The notes: generated by a model from the sequence alone, not told the origin. A stretch of DNA of 37,147 nucleotides from Rhizobium sp. Q54 (GCA_945861895.1 CAMAWF010000025.1:1-37147); one strand, 5' to 3'; counted from the first letter of the stretch, positions 16,253-24,968 are shown. A program made the numbers and translations.

Positions 16253-17577
16253 TGACCGATATCCAACCAAGAAAAACCACGCCGACATTCTCCGAGGCCT
16301 TCAAGGTCTGGCTCAAGATCGGCTGCCTCTCCTTCGGCGGGCCGGCCGGGCAGATCGCGCTCATGCACCGCACGCTGGTCGAGGAAAGAAAGTGGGTGGA
16401 CGAGCCGCGTTTCCTGCACGCGCTCAATTTCTGCATGCTGCTGCCCGGCCCGGAAGCGCAGCAGTTGGCAACCTATATCGGCTGGCTGCTGCACGGCGTG
16501 CGCGGCGGATTGACGGCGGGAATTCTGTTCATTCTGCCGGGCGCATTCGTGATGTTGGGACTGAGCCTGCTCTATGCGCTTGGGCGCGGCATCTCGCTGG
16601 TGGATGGCGCGCTGTTCGGCATCAAGGCCGCCGTGCTGGTGATCGTGGTCGAGGCGCTCATCCGCATTGGCCGGCGGGCATTGAAATCTTCGCTGCTCAT
16701 CGCCGTCGCGGCGCTGGCTTTCATCGGCATCTTCTTCTTCGCGCTTCCCTTCCCGCTGATCGTGATTGGCGCGGCAGCGATCGGATATTTCGTGGCGCGC
16801 GCAAATCCGGCGTTGCTGGGGATCGCCGTAAAGGCCGAAACCCTGACGCCGCCGAAAAGCGGACGCTGGCGGCAGGCGGCAATTGCCACGGTGACCGGCC
16901 TCATCCTGTGGTGGGCGCCGGTCGTGCTCGTGCTCGTCACGCTCGGCGCCAACCATATCCTTGTCGACATCGGTACGTTCTTCTCGAAACTCGCGGTCGT
17001 GAGCTTCGGCGGCGCCTATGCGCTGCTTGCCTATATGGCGCAGCAGGTGGTGGAGACGAATGGCTGGCTGACTGCGCCCGAGATGGTGGACGGGCTCGGC
17101 CTTGCCGAAACCACGCCGGGGCCGCTTATTTTAGTGACGCAATTTGTCGGCTTTCTTGCTGCATTCCGCGATGCCGCGCCGTTTTCGGCGCTGACGGCGG
17201 GAATGCTCGGCGCGGCGATGACGACATGGGTCACTTTCGTGCCCTCGATGCTGTGGATCTTCGCCGGCGCGCCCTACATCGAGGAATTGCGCGGCAACCG
17301 GCGCCTGTCGGGAGCGCTGGCCGCAATCACCGCGGCGGTGGTCGGCGTTATTCTGAATTTGTCGGTGTGGTTCGCGCTGCATGTGCTGTTCGGCCAGGTG
17401 GAGGAAATGCACGCCGGCCCGTTGCGCTGGTTCGCGTTCGATTTCGCCGCGCTCGATCTGACGGTGACGGCGCTGGCGGGCATCGCCGCTGTGTTAGCCT
17501 TCGCCCTGCATCGCAGCCTGATCGAAGTGGTCGTCGTGATGGCCGCACTTGGGATCGCCGTACGCACTCTGCTTTAG
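16249..17577 (+). CDS. chrA: Chromate efflux transporter ChrA (two-domain CHR family)
   Basis: This is a 442-residue inner-membrane CHR-family transporter with two homologous halves. The first half has KVWLKIGCLSFGGPAGQIALM and LLPGPEAQQLATYIGWLLHG. The second has KLAVVSFGGAYALLAYMAQQ and GLAETTPGPLILVTQFVGFL. It exports chromate, using the ion gradient. ATG 16249 overlaps the stop of the ChrB gene, so it is translationally coupled. A second ATG at 16252 is equally placed. The TAG stop (17575-17577) overlaps the TAA stop of the convergent ABC permease gene. Confidence 0.93.
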   Translation: MMTDIQPRKTTPTFSEAFKVWLKIGCLSFGGPAGQIALMHRTLVEERKWVDEPRFLHALNFCMLLPGPEAQQLATYIGWLLHGVRGGLTAGILFILPGAFVMLGLSLLYALGRGISLVDGALFGIKAAVLVIVVEALIRIGRRALKSSLLIAVAALAFIGIFFFALPFPLIVIGAAAIGYFVARANPALLGIAVKAETLTPPKSGRWRQAAIATVTGLILWWAPVVLVLVTLGANHILVDIGTFFSKLAVVSFGGAYALLAYMAQQVVETNGWLTAPEMVDGLGLAETTPGPLILVTQFVGFLAAFRDAAPFSALTAGMLGAAMTTWVTFVPSMLWIFAGAPYIEELRGNRRLSGALAAITAAVVGVILNLSVWFALHVLFGQVEEMHAGPLRWFAFDFAALDLTVTALAGIAAVLAFALHRSLIEVVVVMAALGIAVRTLL

Positions 17578-18356
17578 CGCTCCTGCTTCACCGCGCTTTC
17601 GTGCCAATGGCGCAGCGCCAGATGGTTGAACGCGGAAAGCGCGAAGAAAATAACGATGCCGGCGATCGACAACAGCAACAGCGCGGCGAACATGCGCGGA
17701 ATATTGAGCCGGTAGCCCGACTCGGCGATGCGATAAGCCAGCCCCGATCCGGCGCCCGCCGAACCGGCGGCGATTTCCGCCACCACCGCGCCGATCAGCG
17801 CCAGCCCGCCGGCAATGCGCAAGCCGGCGAGGATATGCGGCAGCGCCGCCGGCAGTTTCAGGTTCCACAAAATTTGCGCGCGCGAGGCGCCGTAAAGCTG
17901 AAACAGCGCGGCCAGATTATGATCGACCGAACTCAACCCAAGCGTGGTGTTGGCCAGCACCGGGAAGAACGCCACGATCCAGGCGCAGGCCAGCACCGCG
18001 GCATGTTGCGGCAGATAGATCAGCAGCAGCGGCGCGATGGCGACCACCGGCGTCACCTGCAAGATCACTGCATAGGGGTAGAGCGAATATTCGATCAGCC
18101 GCGACTGATTGAACGTCACGGCAAGCGCGATGCCGCCGATTGCCGCCAGCAAAAAGCCCTCGAAGGTCGTGAGCAGCGTGACCGCCAGCGAGCCCGACAA
18201 AATTTCCCAATCGGAAATCAAGGTGGACAGCACCAGACCCGGACCGGGCAGGATATACGGCGGAAGCGCGCCGATACGCACGACCAGGTCCCAGGCCATG
18301 ACAACCAGCGCCAGGACGATCGCCGGAAGCACAATGCGCAGTGCGCGTTCGCTCAT
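17574..18356 (-). CDS. ABC transporter permease (SsuC/TauC/ThiX type)
   Basis: This is a 260-residue inner-membrane permease with about six helices. The cytoplasmic EAA loop reads LYGASRAQILWNLKLPAALPHI, followed by LAGLRIAGGLALIGAVVAE, as in nitrate/sulfonate/taurine and pyrimidine importers. Its start shares ATGA with the ATPase stop. The 3' end overlaps chrA's stop by four bases in convergent orientation, so transcription of each could interfere with the other. Confidence 0.9.
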   Translation of the reverse strand: MSERALRIVLPAIVLALVVMAWDLVVRIGALPPYILPGPGLVLSTLISDWEILSGSLAVTLLTTFEGFLLAAIGGIALAVTFNQSRLIEYSLYPYAVILQVTPVVAIAPLLLIYLPQHAAVLACAWIVAFFPVLANTTLGLSSVDHNLAALFQLYGASRAQILWNLKLPAALPHILAGLRIAGGLALIGAVVAEIAAGSAGAGSGLAYRIAESGYRLNIPRMFAALLLLSIAGIVIFFALSAFNHLALRHWHESAVKQER

Positions 18357-19135
18357 GCTGCGCCTCCCGCGCTCATCGCGCCCGCCAGCGCTTCCGATGC
18401 GCGGCGGCAGAAACCGGCATAATCGGCCGAGGTGCGAAAGCTTTCGTCGCGCGGAAACGGCGCATCGACGGCAAGCTCCTTGAACACGCGGCCCGGCCGC
18501 GACGTCATCACGACGATGCGCTGCGAGAGATAAACCGATTCGAACACCGAATGGGTGACGAAGATCACGGTCTTACCCAGAGCGCTCCAGAGCGCGAGCA
18601 GATCGTTGTTGAGCTTGAAGCGCGTGATTTCATCGAGCGCCGCGAACGGCTCGTCCATCAATAGCAGTTTAGGCTCGGTGACGAGCGCACGCGCAATCGA
18701 AACGCGCATTTTCATCCCGCCGGACAATTCGCGCGGATAGGCGCCGGAAAAACTCGTGAGGCCGACGCTATCGAGCGCCAGCGCGACGCGCTCGCGGCTT
18801 TGCGCTTCGCTCAAGCCTTGTAGTTTGAGCGGCAGGCGCACATTGGCCGCGACATCCGCCCACGGCATCAATGTCGGTTCCTGAAAAACGAAACCCAGCT
18901 TGCGCGGTCCGGCATCGCCCGGCCATTCGACGACGCCGCGCGAGGGCTCGCTCAGGCCAGCCACGATGCGCAAGGCGGTGGATTTGCCGCAGCCGGACGG
19001 GCCGAGCAGGGTGACGAACTCGCCTTCGCGCACGTTGAGATCGAGGCTCTCAAGCGCAACGACGCCATTGGCGAATGTCTTGCCGACGCCGCGCAGGGCG
19101 ACGACGGGCGTCTTGGCTGAGTTCGCTCCGGCCAT
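18353..19135 (-). CDS. ABC transporter ATP-binding protein (SsuB/TauB/ThiZ type)
   Basis: This is a 260-residue ATPase with Walker A GPSGCGKST (45-53), Q-loop FVFQEP, signature LSGGM (137-141), Walker B LLLMDEP (157-163) and H-loop VTHSVFES. I placed the start at ATG 19133-19135. In-frame ATGs at 19147 and 19159 add residues that run into the palindromic repeat at 19155-19255, and the leading MDSGPRAARATG of the longest frame is encoded by that repeat. AAGGAA upstream could serve as the ribosome site. It energises the permease encoded next to it. Confidence 0.9.
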   Translation of the reverse strand: MAGANSAKTPVVALRGVGKTFANGVVALESLDLNVREGEFVTLLGPSGCGKSTALRIVAGLSEPSRGVVEWPGDAGPRKLGFVFQEPTLMPWADVAANVRLPLKLQGLSEAQSRERVALALDSVGLTSFSGAYPRELSGGMKMRVSIARALVTEPKLLLMDEPFAALDEITRFKLNNDLLALWSALGKTVIFVTHSVFESVYLSQRIVVMTSRPGRVFKELAVDAPFPRDESFRTSADYAGFCRRASEALAGAMSAGGAA

Positions 19136-19154
19136 GCTCGCGTACATTTCCTTC

Positions 19155-19255
19155 GTCATTCCGGTCGCCCGCGCAGCGCGCGGGCCGGAATCCATACTCC
19201 CGATCGGTGGTTATGGATTCCGGGCTCGCGGGCTTCGCCCGCGCCCCGGAATGAC
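19155..19255. repeat. Long palindromic intergenic repeat with two internal hairpins
   Basis: The element begins GTCATTCCGG (19155-19164) and ends CCGGAATGAC (19246-19255). Inner segments CCGGAATCCATA (19186-19197) and TATGGATTCCGG (19212-19223) also pair, so the two halves are inverted copies. Each half has its own stem with a 3-base loop: GCCCGCGC/GCGCGGGC (19167-19174/19178-19185) and CGCGGGC/GCCCGCG (19227-19233/19237-19243). It lies between the substrate-binding protein and ATPase genes, where it may protect the upstream message or lower ATPase expression. Confidence 0.85.
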
Positions 19256-19280
19256 AGCATAAAGGACGTGCAAGGCTCTG

Positions 19281-20300
19281 TCAGTTCTTCGGCCGCAAAT
19301 TCACGCCGATACCCTTGTTGACGAATTGCAGGGTATAGGCGGCCCGGTAATCGATCGATCCCTTGACCACGCCGGCGCGCACCATCTTGTCGAAGAAATC
19401 CTTCATGCGCGCGTCGCTCATCGCGCCGATGCCAAGCTTCACCGTGTCGCCGGAATCGACGATGCCGTATTCCTTCATCCTGGCGATGGAATAGGCGAGC
19501 GCCGCGTCGGTCATTTCCGGATTGTGTTTTTTGATCAGCGAATTGCCCGGCCGGCTGTCGCCGTAAATATAATTATACCAGCCGATCGCCGAGGCATCGA
19601 CAAAGCGCCGCACCAGATCGGGCTTTTTCTCGACCAGTTCGCGACGGGTCTCGATCAGTGTGGAATAAGCGTTGAAACCGTGATCGGCGAGCAGGAAAAT
19701 CTTCGGGCGGAAGCCGCCCTGCTTTTCGACCGCGTAAGGCTCCGATGTGACGTAGCCCTGCATCGCGCTGTTCTTGTCGGCGAGGAACGGCTGCGCATTG
19801 AAGGTGTAGGGTCTCACCCGCCGCTCGTCGAACCCGAAGTCGGCCTTGAGCCACTGGAAATAAGTGGCGATGCCCTCCTTGGAAACGAACAGCGTCAGTT
19901 TTTTCAAGTCCTCTAACTTCTCCACCCCCTGCCCCGGATGCGCGATCAGCACCTGCGGCTCCTTCTGGAAGCTGGCGGCAACGACGATGGTCGGAATTTT
20001 TTGCTCGACCGCGTCGAACGACTGCAAGCTGTTCGCGCTCATGTAGAAATCGAGCCGGCCGACCGGCAGCAGCAGGCGGTTGTTCACGTTCGGGCCGCCC
20101 GGCACGATGCTGACGTCGAGACCGTAAGTCTTGTAGGTGCCGTCGGCCAGCGCCTGATAAAAGCCGCCGTGCTCGGCCTGCGCCACCCAATTGGTGCCGA
20201 AGGAGACCTTATCGAGCGGTTGCGCGAGGCCAGCCGACAACGCCAATGCGGCGGCGAGCCCTGCGCAAGCAAAACCACCGCAAACATTCGCAACTCGCAT
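19281..20300 (-). CDS. ABC transporter substrate-binding protein, NMT1/THI5-like
   Basis: This 339-residue periplasmic protein has a signal peptide (MRVANVCGGFACAGLAAALA, cleavage near residue 26). The mature part opens VSFGTNWVAQAEHGGFYQAL, then LDVSIVPGGPNVNNRLLLPV, the NMT1/SsuA-like pattern of thiamine-pyrimidine, nitrate, sulfonate and taurine binders. Substrate is not assigned: EHGGFYQA is ThiY-like, but no TPP riboswitch or thiamine gene is near. It is first in the SBP-ATPase-permease order and is divergent from the DUF4337-like gene across a 118-base gap. Confidence 0.87.
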   Translation of the reverse strand: MRVANVCGGFACAGLAAALALSAGLAQPLDKVSFGTNWVAQAEHGGFYQALADGTYKTYGLDVSIVPGGPNVNNRLLLPVGRLDFYMSANSLQSFDAVEQKIPTIVVAASFQKEPQVLIAHPGQGVEKLEDLKKLTLFVSKEGIATYFQWLKADFGFDERRVRPYTFNAQPFLADKNSAMQGYVTSEPYAVEKQGGFRPKIFLLADHGFNAYSTLIETRRELVEKKPDLVRRFVDASAIGWYNYIYGDSRPGNSLIKKHNPEMTDAALAYSIARMKEYGIVDSGDTVKLGIGAMSDARMKDFFDKMVRAGVVKGSIDYRAAYTLQFVNKGIGVNLRPKN

Positions 20301-20418
20301 TCTTTTGTCCTGTTTTTATGGTGGCCCGGGGACGTTAGCCGAGCCCCCATGGCTTGCCCAGGCAGCACTTTTTGGCGTTACGCACTACAATACGGCCGGC
20401 TTATGCCGGGGGGAAAAG

Positions 20419-20991
20419 ATGGACGCGGACATCAAGACCGAAAGCTCAAACAAGAGACTCAACGATCTCGTCGCCATCACCGTGGTTATCCTGTCGGTAT
20501 TCATGGCGGTGTCGAAGATCAAGGACGACAATATCGTGCAGGCGATGCAAAAGGCAAAATCGGAATCTGTGGATGCTTGGGCGGAGTACCAGGCAGCGCG
20601 CATCAAGTTGCATGTGGATGAAAACGGGTTGGCGCAATTGCGGCTGATCGAAACCGCGGGGAATTTCGACAAGGCATTGGCGACCAAGCAAGCCGCGGGA
20701 TACGAAGCCGACATCAAGAAGTATGAAGCGCGCTCGAAGGAAACCCGCGCCAAGGCCGAAGGCCTCGAAAAGGAATACGACCGGCTCAATTTTCGCGACG
20801 ACCAGTTCGACTTATCGGACGCATTTTTGTCGATCGGAATCGCAATGGCCGCCGTTGCCGCGCTCGTCAACCTCTATTGGTTGCTCTGTCTGGCCTGGGC
20901 CTCCGGCGCTCTCGGCATAACGTTCGGAGTTGCAGGGTTCCTTGGGCTTAACTTGCGCCCCGAATGGCTGGCGCAATTGCTGGGGACCTGA
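20419..20991 (+). CDS. DUF4337-like membrane protein
   Basis: This is a 190-residue protein with one N-terminal membrane segment (about 15-33, LNDLVAITVVILSVFMAVSK). A long charged, probably coiled-coil region (about 36-130) follows, rich in Lys/Glu/Ala. Two C-terminal helices (about 138-158 and 160-180) complete it. This layout matches the DUF4337 family, of unknown function and common in proteobacteria. ATG 20419 has a purine-rich GGGGGGAAAAG leader. It stands alone on the plus strand, divergent from the ABC importer. Confidence 0.8.
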   Translation: MDADIKTESSNKRLNDLVAITVVILSVFMAVSKIKDDNIVQAMQKAKSESVDAWAEYQAARIKLHVDENGLAQLRLIETAGNFDKALATKQAAGYEADIKKYEARSKETRAKAEGLEKEYDRLNFRDDQFDLSDAFLSIGIAMAAVAALVNLYWLLCLAWASGALGITFGVAGFLGLNLRPEWLAQLLGT

Positions 20992-21121
20992 CCGCATTGC
21001 AATAACGGCGGCCTGGACCACCGAAACAAGCCAACACGGCGGTTGAACCTTTCCGGCGCCTCCCGCGACCAAGGGATATGCGGCCATGCCGGCCGCCCCT
21101 GTTCAACGGATGGAGATTGCC

Positions 21122-21403
21122 ATGTCGACCAAGACCAAAATCGCCGCGGCCGCGCTTGCCGCCCTCACTTTGACCACCGCCATTGCCGCCACCGGCGGCG
21201 AAGCCCAGGCGCGCTCCCGCGGCCTTGGCGTCGGCCTCGGCTTTGCAGCCGGTGCGCTGATCGGCGCGGCGGCTGCTTCCAACGCCTATGCCGGCCCGGT
21301 CTATGTGACCGGCCCCGCCTATCGCGAATGCCGCTACGTCGAGCGCTTCGACCGCTGGGGCAACCTGCGGGTCATGAAAGTCTGCGACGTGGTCCCGTAC
21401 TGA
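21122..21403 (+). CDS. Small exported hypothetical protein, Gly/Ala-rich
   Basis: This is a 93-residue product with a signal peptide (MSTKTKIAAAALAALTLTTA, cleavage near AQA-RS about residue 31). A glycine-zipper-like GLGVGLGFAAGALIGAAAAS follows, then a short C-terminal domain with two cysteines (CRYVERFDRWGNLRVMKVC). Similar small envelope proteins are frequent in Bradyrhizobium relatives; their function is unknown. ATG 21122 is chosen for the GGAG six bases upstream. A strong terminator follows after about 57 bases. Confidence 0.82.
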   Translation: MSTKTKIAAAALAALTLTTAIAATGGEAQARSRGLGVGLGFAAGALIGAAAASNAYAGPVYVTGPAYRECRYVERFDRWGNLRVMKVCDVVPY

Positions 21404-21460
21404 AACATCAAGACCTGCGATCGGCGCGATCCCCCCCGTCCATCCTGCGCCGATCCCATC

Positions 21461-21501
21461 GACCCGCCCGGTTTAGTCCTCGCCGGGCGGGTCACTTTTT
21501 T
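21461..21501 (+). terminator. Rho-independent terminator
   Basis: A perfect 11-bp stem GACCCGCCCGG (21461-21471) / CCGGGCGGGTC (21483-21493) with an 11-base loop is followed by AC and six Ts (21496-21501). It closes the small exported protein gene. The opposite-strand gene ends 12 bases further on. Confidence 0.9.
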
Positions 21502-21512
21502 GCGCTGCCGGT

Positions 21513-22538
21513 CTAAAGCTCCGCGCGCACGATTTTGGCGCCTTCCACCATCGCCTGCATTTTTCCGAACGCCACGTCGCGCGGCAGATATTTCATGCCG
21601 CAATCGGGCGCGACGACGATCCGCTCCGGCGCCACAAAGGGAAGCGCCTTGCGGATGCGCGCGGCCACGATCTCAGGCGTTTCGACCTTCATGTCGGCGA
21701 GATTGATAACGCCGAGGATGATGGTTTTCGACGGCAACTGCCTGAGCACTTTGAGATCGAGATCGGGTTGCGCCGCCTCGATTGAAATTTGATCGGCCTT
21801 CGAGCCTTCCAGTTCCGGCAGGAACGAATAGCCCGGCGGCTTTTCATGCACGACCGCGGCATAGCCGAAGCACAGATGCACGGCGATCGTGCCGGTGACG
21901 CCGTCGAGCGCGCGGTCGAGCGCCTTCAAGCCGTAGGCGCGCGCCTTGTCCGGGTGCTGTTGCATCCACGGCTCGTCGATCTGCACCACGTCGGCGCCGG
22001 CCGCGAACAGGTCCTTGATTTCGGCGTTGACGGCGGCGGCGTAATCCATCGCCATCGCTTCTTCGTCCTTATAGAAATCGTCCTGCGCCTGCTTGGCCAT
22101 GGTGAACGGGCCCGGCACGGTCATTTTCACTTTGTGTTTGGTATTGGCGCGCAGGAACTGCATGTCGCGCACTTCGACCGCATGCCTGCGGCGGATTTTT
22201 CCGGTGACGCGCGGCACCGGGATCGGCTTGCCGCTGCGGTTGATGGTGGTGCCGGGATTTTCGATGTCGATGCCTTCAAGCGCGGTGGCAAAACGGTTGG
22301 AATAGCTTTCGCGCCGCTGCTCGCCGTCGGTGAGGATGTCGAGCCCGGCGCGTTCCTGCTCGCGGATCGCCAGCAGCGTCGCTTCGTTCTGCTTGGCTTC
22401 GAGTTGCGCCGGTTCGACCAGCCAGAGATCATGCATGCGCACGCGCGGCACCTGCTTGGAGAGTTTTTCCCGGTCGATCAGCCATTCCGGCTGCGGATAG
22501 GAACCGACGAGGCAGGTGGGAAGCAGCTTGACGGGCAT
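21513..22538 (-). CDS. MetE C-terminal-domain-like methyltransferase (copy 2 of a tandem pair)
   Basis: This is a 341-residue single-domain relative of the C-terminal (catalytic, zinc) barrel of cobalamin-independent methionine synthase. It opens TCLVGSYPQPEWL. It also shows TDGEQRRESYSNRF, TVPGPFTM, VQIDEPW, HLCFGY (His and Cys zinc ligands), SIEAAQ (Glu ligand) and APDCGMKYLPRDVA (Cys ligand). Known stand-alone relatives use methylated small molecules or corrinoids as donors rather than the folate used by full MetE. The N-terminal MetE half is missing by family design. It lies 10 bases after a close paralogue and is probably co-transcribed with it. Confidence 0.88.
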   Translation of the reverse strand: MPVKLLPTCLVGSYPQPEWLIDREKLSKQVPRVRMHDLWLVEPAQLEAKQNEATLLAIREQERAGLDILTDGEQRRESYSNRFATALEGIDIENPGTTINRSGKPIPVPRVTGKIRRRHAVEVRDMQFLRANTKHKVKMTVPGPFTMAKQAQDDFYKDEEAMAMDYAAAVNAEIKDLFAAGADVVQIDEPWMQQHPDKARAYGLKALDRALDGVTGTIAVHLCFGYAAVVHEKPPGYSFLPELEGSKADQISIEAAQPDLDLKVLRQLPSKTIILGVINLADMKVETPEIVAARIRKALPFVAPERIVVAPDCGMKYLPRDVAFGKMQAMVEGAKIVRAEL

Positions 22539-22548
22539 GCGTTGGTCC

Positions 22549-23583
22549 TTAAGTCTTAAGCTCCCCGCGCACGATCTTGGCGCCTTCGACCATCGCGCAC
22601 ATCTTTCCAAACGCCACGTCGCGCGGCAAGTATTTCATTCCGCAATCGGGCGCCACGATAATGCGCTCGGCCGGCACATGCGGCAGCGCGCGGCGGATGC
22701 GCGCGGCTACCGTCTCCGGCGTTTCCACCTTCATGTCGGAGAGGTCGATCACGCCGAGGATGATGGTCTTCGACGGCAACTTGTCGAGCACCGCGCAATC
22801 GAGCGAGGACTGCGCCGTTTCGATCGACACCTGCTTGACGGCGGCGCCTTCCAGTTCCGGCAAAAACGAATAGCCCTCCGGCCGCACATGGATGACGGCG
22901 GCGTAGCCGAAGCAGATATGCACCGCGGTCGTGCCGGTGACGCCTTTGAGCGCGGCATTGAGCGCCTTGAGGCCGTATTTGCGCGCCTTCTCCGGCCGCG
23001 CCTGCATGTATGGCTCGTCGATCTGCACGATGTCGGCGCCGGCCGTGAACAGGTCCTTGATCTCGGCGTTGACGGCCGCCGCGTAGTCGAGCGCCATTTC
23101 TTCCTCGTCTTTGTAAAAATCGTTCTGCGCCTGCTGCGACATGGTGAACGGGCCGGGCACCGTCATCTTGATCATGCGGGAGGTCGCGGCGCGCAGGAAT
23201 TTCACGTCGCCGACTTCGACCGCATGCTTGCGGCGCACTTTGCCCGCTACGCGCGGCACCGGGTTCGGGTGGCCAGAGCGGTCGAGCGCGGTGCCGGGAT
23301 TGTCGATATCGACGCCTTCGAGCGCGGTGGCGAAGCGGTTTGAATAGCTTTCGCGCCGCATCTCGCCGTCGGTGATGATGTCGAGCCCGGCGCGCTCCTG
23401 ATCGCGGATCGCCAGCAAGGTGGCGTCGTTCTGCGCCTGTTCCAGCCATTCCGGCGCCACGCGCCAGAGTTCCTTCGCGCGCACGCGCGGCGGAAAGCGG
23501 CCGGCGAGCTTCTTGCGGTCGATCAGCCAATCCGGCTGCGGGTAGGAGCCGACGAGGCAGGTGGGGAGAAGGGGCAGCGGCAT
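22549..23583 (-). CDS. MetE C-terminal-domain-like methyltransferase (copy 1 of a tandem pair)
   Basis: This is a 344-residue paralogue of the next gene, by eye identical at well over half the positions along its length, so a tandem duplication. The zinc ligands are intact: H222 and C224 (HICFGY), E255 (SIETAQ) and C314 (APDCGMKYLPRDVA). It also has TDGEMRRESYSNRF (71-84), TVPGPFTM (141-148) and VQIDEPY. The two copies differ mainly in the loop after the N-terminal VGSYPQP block and in residues around 130-137 and 250-265, which could alter the donor or acceptor. It follows the MFS transporter gene by 45 bases on the same strand. Confidence 0.88.
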   Translation of the reverse strand: MPLPLLPTCLVGSYPQPDWLIDRKKLAGRFPPRVRAKELWRVAPEWLEQAQNDATLLAIRDQERAGLDIITDGEMRRESYSNRFATALEGVDIDNPGTALDRSGHPNPVPRVAGKVRRKHAVEVGDVKFLRAATSRMIKMTVPGPFTMSQQAQNDFYKDEEEMALDYAAAVNAEIKDLFTAGADIVQIDEPYMQARPEKARKYGLKALNAALKGVTGTTAVHICFGYAAVIHVRPEGYSFLPELEGAAVKQVSIETAQSSLDCAVLDKLPSKTIILGVIDLSDMKVETPETVAARIRRALPHVPAERIIVAPDCGMKYLPRDVAFGKMCAMVEGAKIVRGELKT

Positions 23584-23628
23584 AGGATGGTCCTGTTACG
23601 ACAACGCCATCCTAGCAACTGCCCGCTC

Positions 23629-24939
23629 TCATGGCACCCGTTTCATCAACGCCACGCATATCGCGCTGATGATACCGGCGGCCGAGACGTAAGCGGCGAT
23701 GAACCACGGCTGGTTGTTGTTGGCCTGCAGCAATGCGGTCGCCACGAGCGGCGTAAGCGAGACCGAAAATATCGCACCGATCTGGTAGATCAGGGAGATA
23801 CCGGTGTAGCGCACGCGAGTGTCGAACAGATCGCAGAACATCGCAGCTTGAGGCCCGTAGACAAAGGCCCAAATGATACCAAGGACGATGACGATACATG
23901 CCGAAGCGACCAAGGCGCTGCCGGAGTATTGCATCAGCCAGAGCGCCGGGAAGGTCACGAAGCCGTTGATCAGCGAGAAGATGATGTAGAGCCGCTTGCG
24001 GCTCATCCGGTCGGCAAGCCGGGCGGCATAGGGGATTGTAAAGATCAGCACGAAAGCCGCGGCCGTAATGGCCATAAGCACGGTGGTCCGTGGAATCTTC
24101 GCCACGTTAACCAGATACGTCAGCGGAAAGATCGCGTAGATCGTGAACACGATGCCGTCGATCAGCCGCGCGCCCCAACCAAGCAAGATCGTTCCGGGAT
24201 AGTCGCGCAGCACTTCCAGCATCGGCACACGGGCGACTTCGTTGCGGGCCTGCGCCTTGGCGAATTCCGGCGTTTCCAGCAGGCGCAAGCGGATGAACAG
24301 GCCAACCGCCAGCAGAACGATGCTGAGCATGAACGCCACGCGCCAGCCCCAGGACACGAAGTCCCGCTCGCTCAGCGCATAGGAGAGGAACGTCACCACG
24401 CCGGTGCTGCAACACAGCCCGATCGCGAGTCCAATCTGCGGGAACGATGCGTAATAGGCGCGCTGCTCCGGTTTGGCATATTCATATGACATCAGCACCG
24501 CGCCGCCCCACTTCCCGCCCAACGCGATGCCCTGAATGAGCCGCAGCGCCAGCAGCATGATCGGCGCCCAGATTCCGACCTGGTCGTAGGTCGGCAACAG
24601 GCCGATCAGGAAGGTCGCAACGCCCATGATCATCAGCGTGAGCACGAGCAGCGGCTTGCGGCCGATGCGGTCGCCGAAATGCCCGAACAGCAGCCCGCCG
24701 AACGGTCGGATCAGAAATCCGGCGGCGAATGTCCCATAGGCCAGCATCGTGCTAACGAACTCGTCGCCTTTCGGGAAAAAATACTGATTGAAAATGACGC
24801 CGGCCATCGTGGCGTAGATCAGGAAGTCATACCATTCGATGGTGGTGCCAACGAGGCTCGCCATCGCAACGCGCCGCACATCACGTTCGCTACCGGAAGC
24901 CGCGGATGACTTGGGAGAAGATTTTTCAATCGTCGTCAT
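23629..24939 (-). CDS. MFS transporter, metabolite:H+ symporter (MHS) family
   Basis: This is a 436-residue, roughly twelve-helix transporter. The N-terminus ASLVGTTIEWYDFLIY, the helix 2-3 loop GHFGDRIGRKPLLVL and RLIQGIALGGKWGG (an MHS motif, usually ...GGE/QWGG) mark the family that imports citrate, 2-oxoglutarate, proline, shikimate and other acids. The Lys in GGKWGG, where relatives mostly have Glu, may bear on substrate. It is 29 bases downstream of the nitrilase gene, so it could import the nitrile, the acid product or an unrelated acid. Confidence 0.9.
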   Translation of the reverse strand: MTTIEKSSPKSSAASGSERDVRRVAMASLVGTTIEWYDFLIYATMAGVIFNQYFFPKGDEFVSTMLAYGTFAAGFLIRPFGGLLFGHFGDRIGRKPLLVLTLMIMGVATFLIGLLPTYDQVGIWAPIMLLALRLIQGIALGGKWGGAVLMSYEYAKPEQRAYYASFPQIGLAIGLCCSTGVVTFLSYALSERDFVSWGWRVAFMLSIVLLAVGLFIRLRLLETPEFAKAQARNEVARVPMLEVLRDYPGTILLGWGARLIDGIVFTIYAIFPLTYLVNVAKIPRTTVLMAITAAAFVLIFTIPYAARLADRMSRKRLYIIFSLINGFVTFPALWLMQYSGSALVASACIVIVLGIIWAFVYGPQAAMFCDLFDTRVRYTGISLIYQIGAIFSVSLTPLVATALLQANNNQPWFIAAYVSAAGIISAICVALMKRVP

Positions 24940-24968
24940 GGCCCCTTACCCCTTTTGCTTGCTGCCCG

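Noticed and set aside
16083-18422. A 779-codon open frame on the plus strand
   Set aside because: Out-of-frame reading of chrB/chrA followed by antisense of the ABC permease; low-complexity Arg/Ala protein.
20301-20418. Possible TPP riboswitch upstream of the THI5-like binding protein
   Set aside because: No CTGAGA or ACCTGATC-type boxes or suitable stems on the minus strand in the 118-base gap, only a short GGGG/CCCC stem.
21041-21071. Possible EcfG-type stress promoter (TTGAACCTTTCC...CGACC) before the small exported protein
   Set aside because: The -35 lacks the GGAAC core and the -10 is CGAC rather than CGTT, so two key positions fail.
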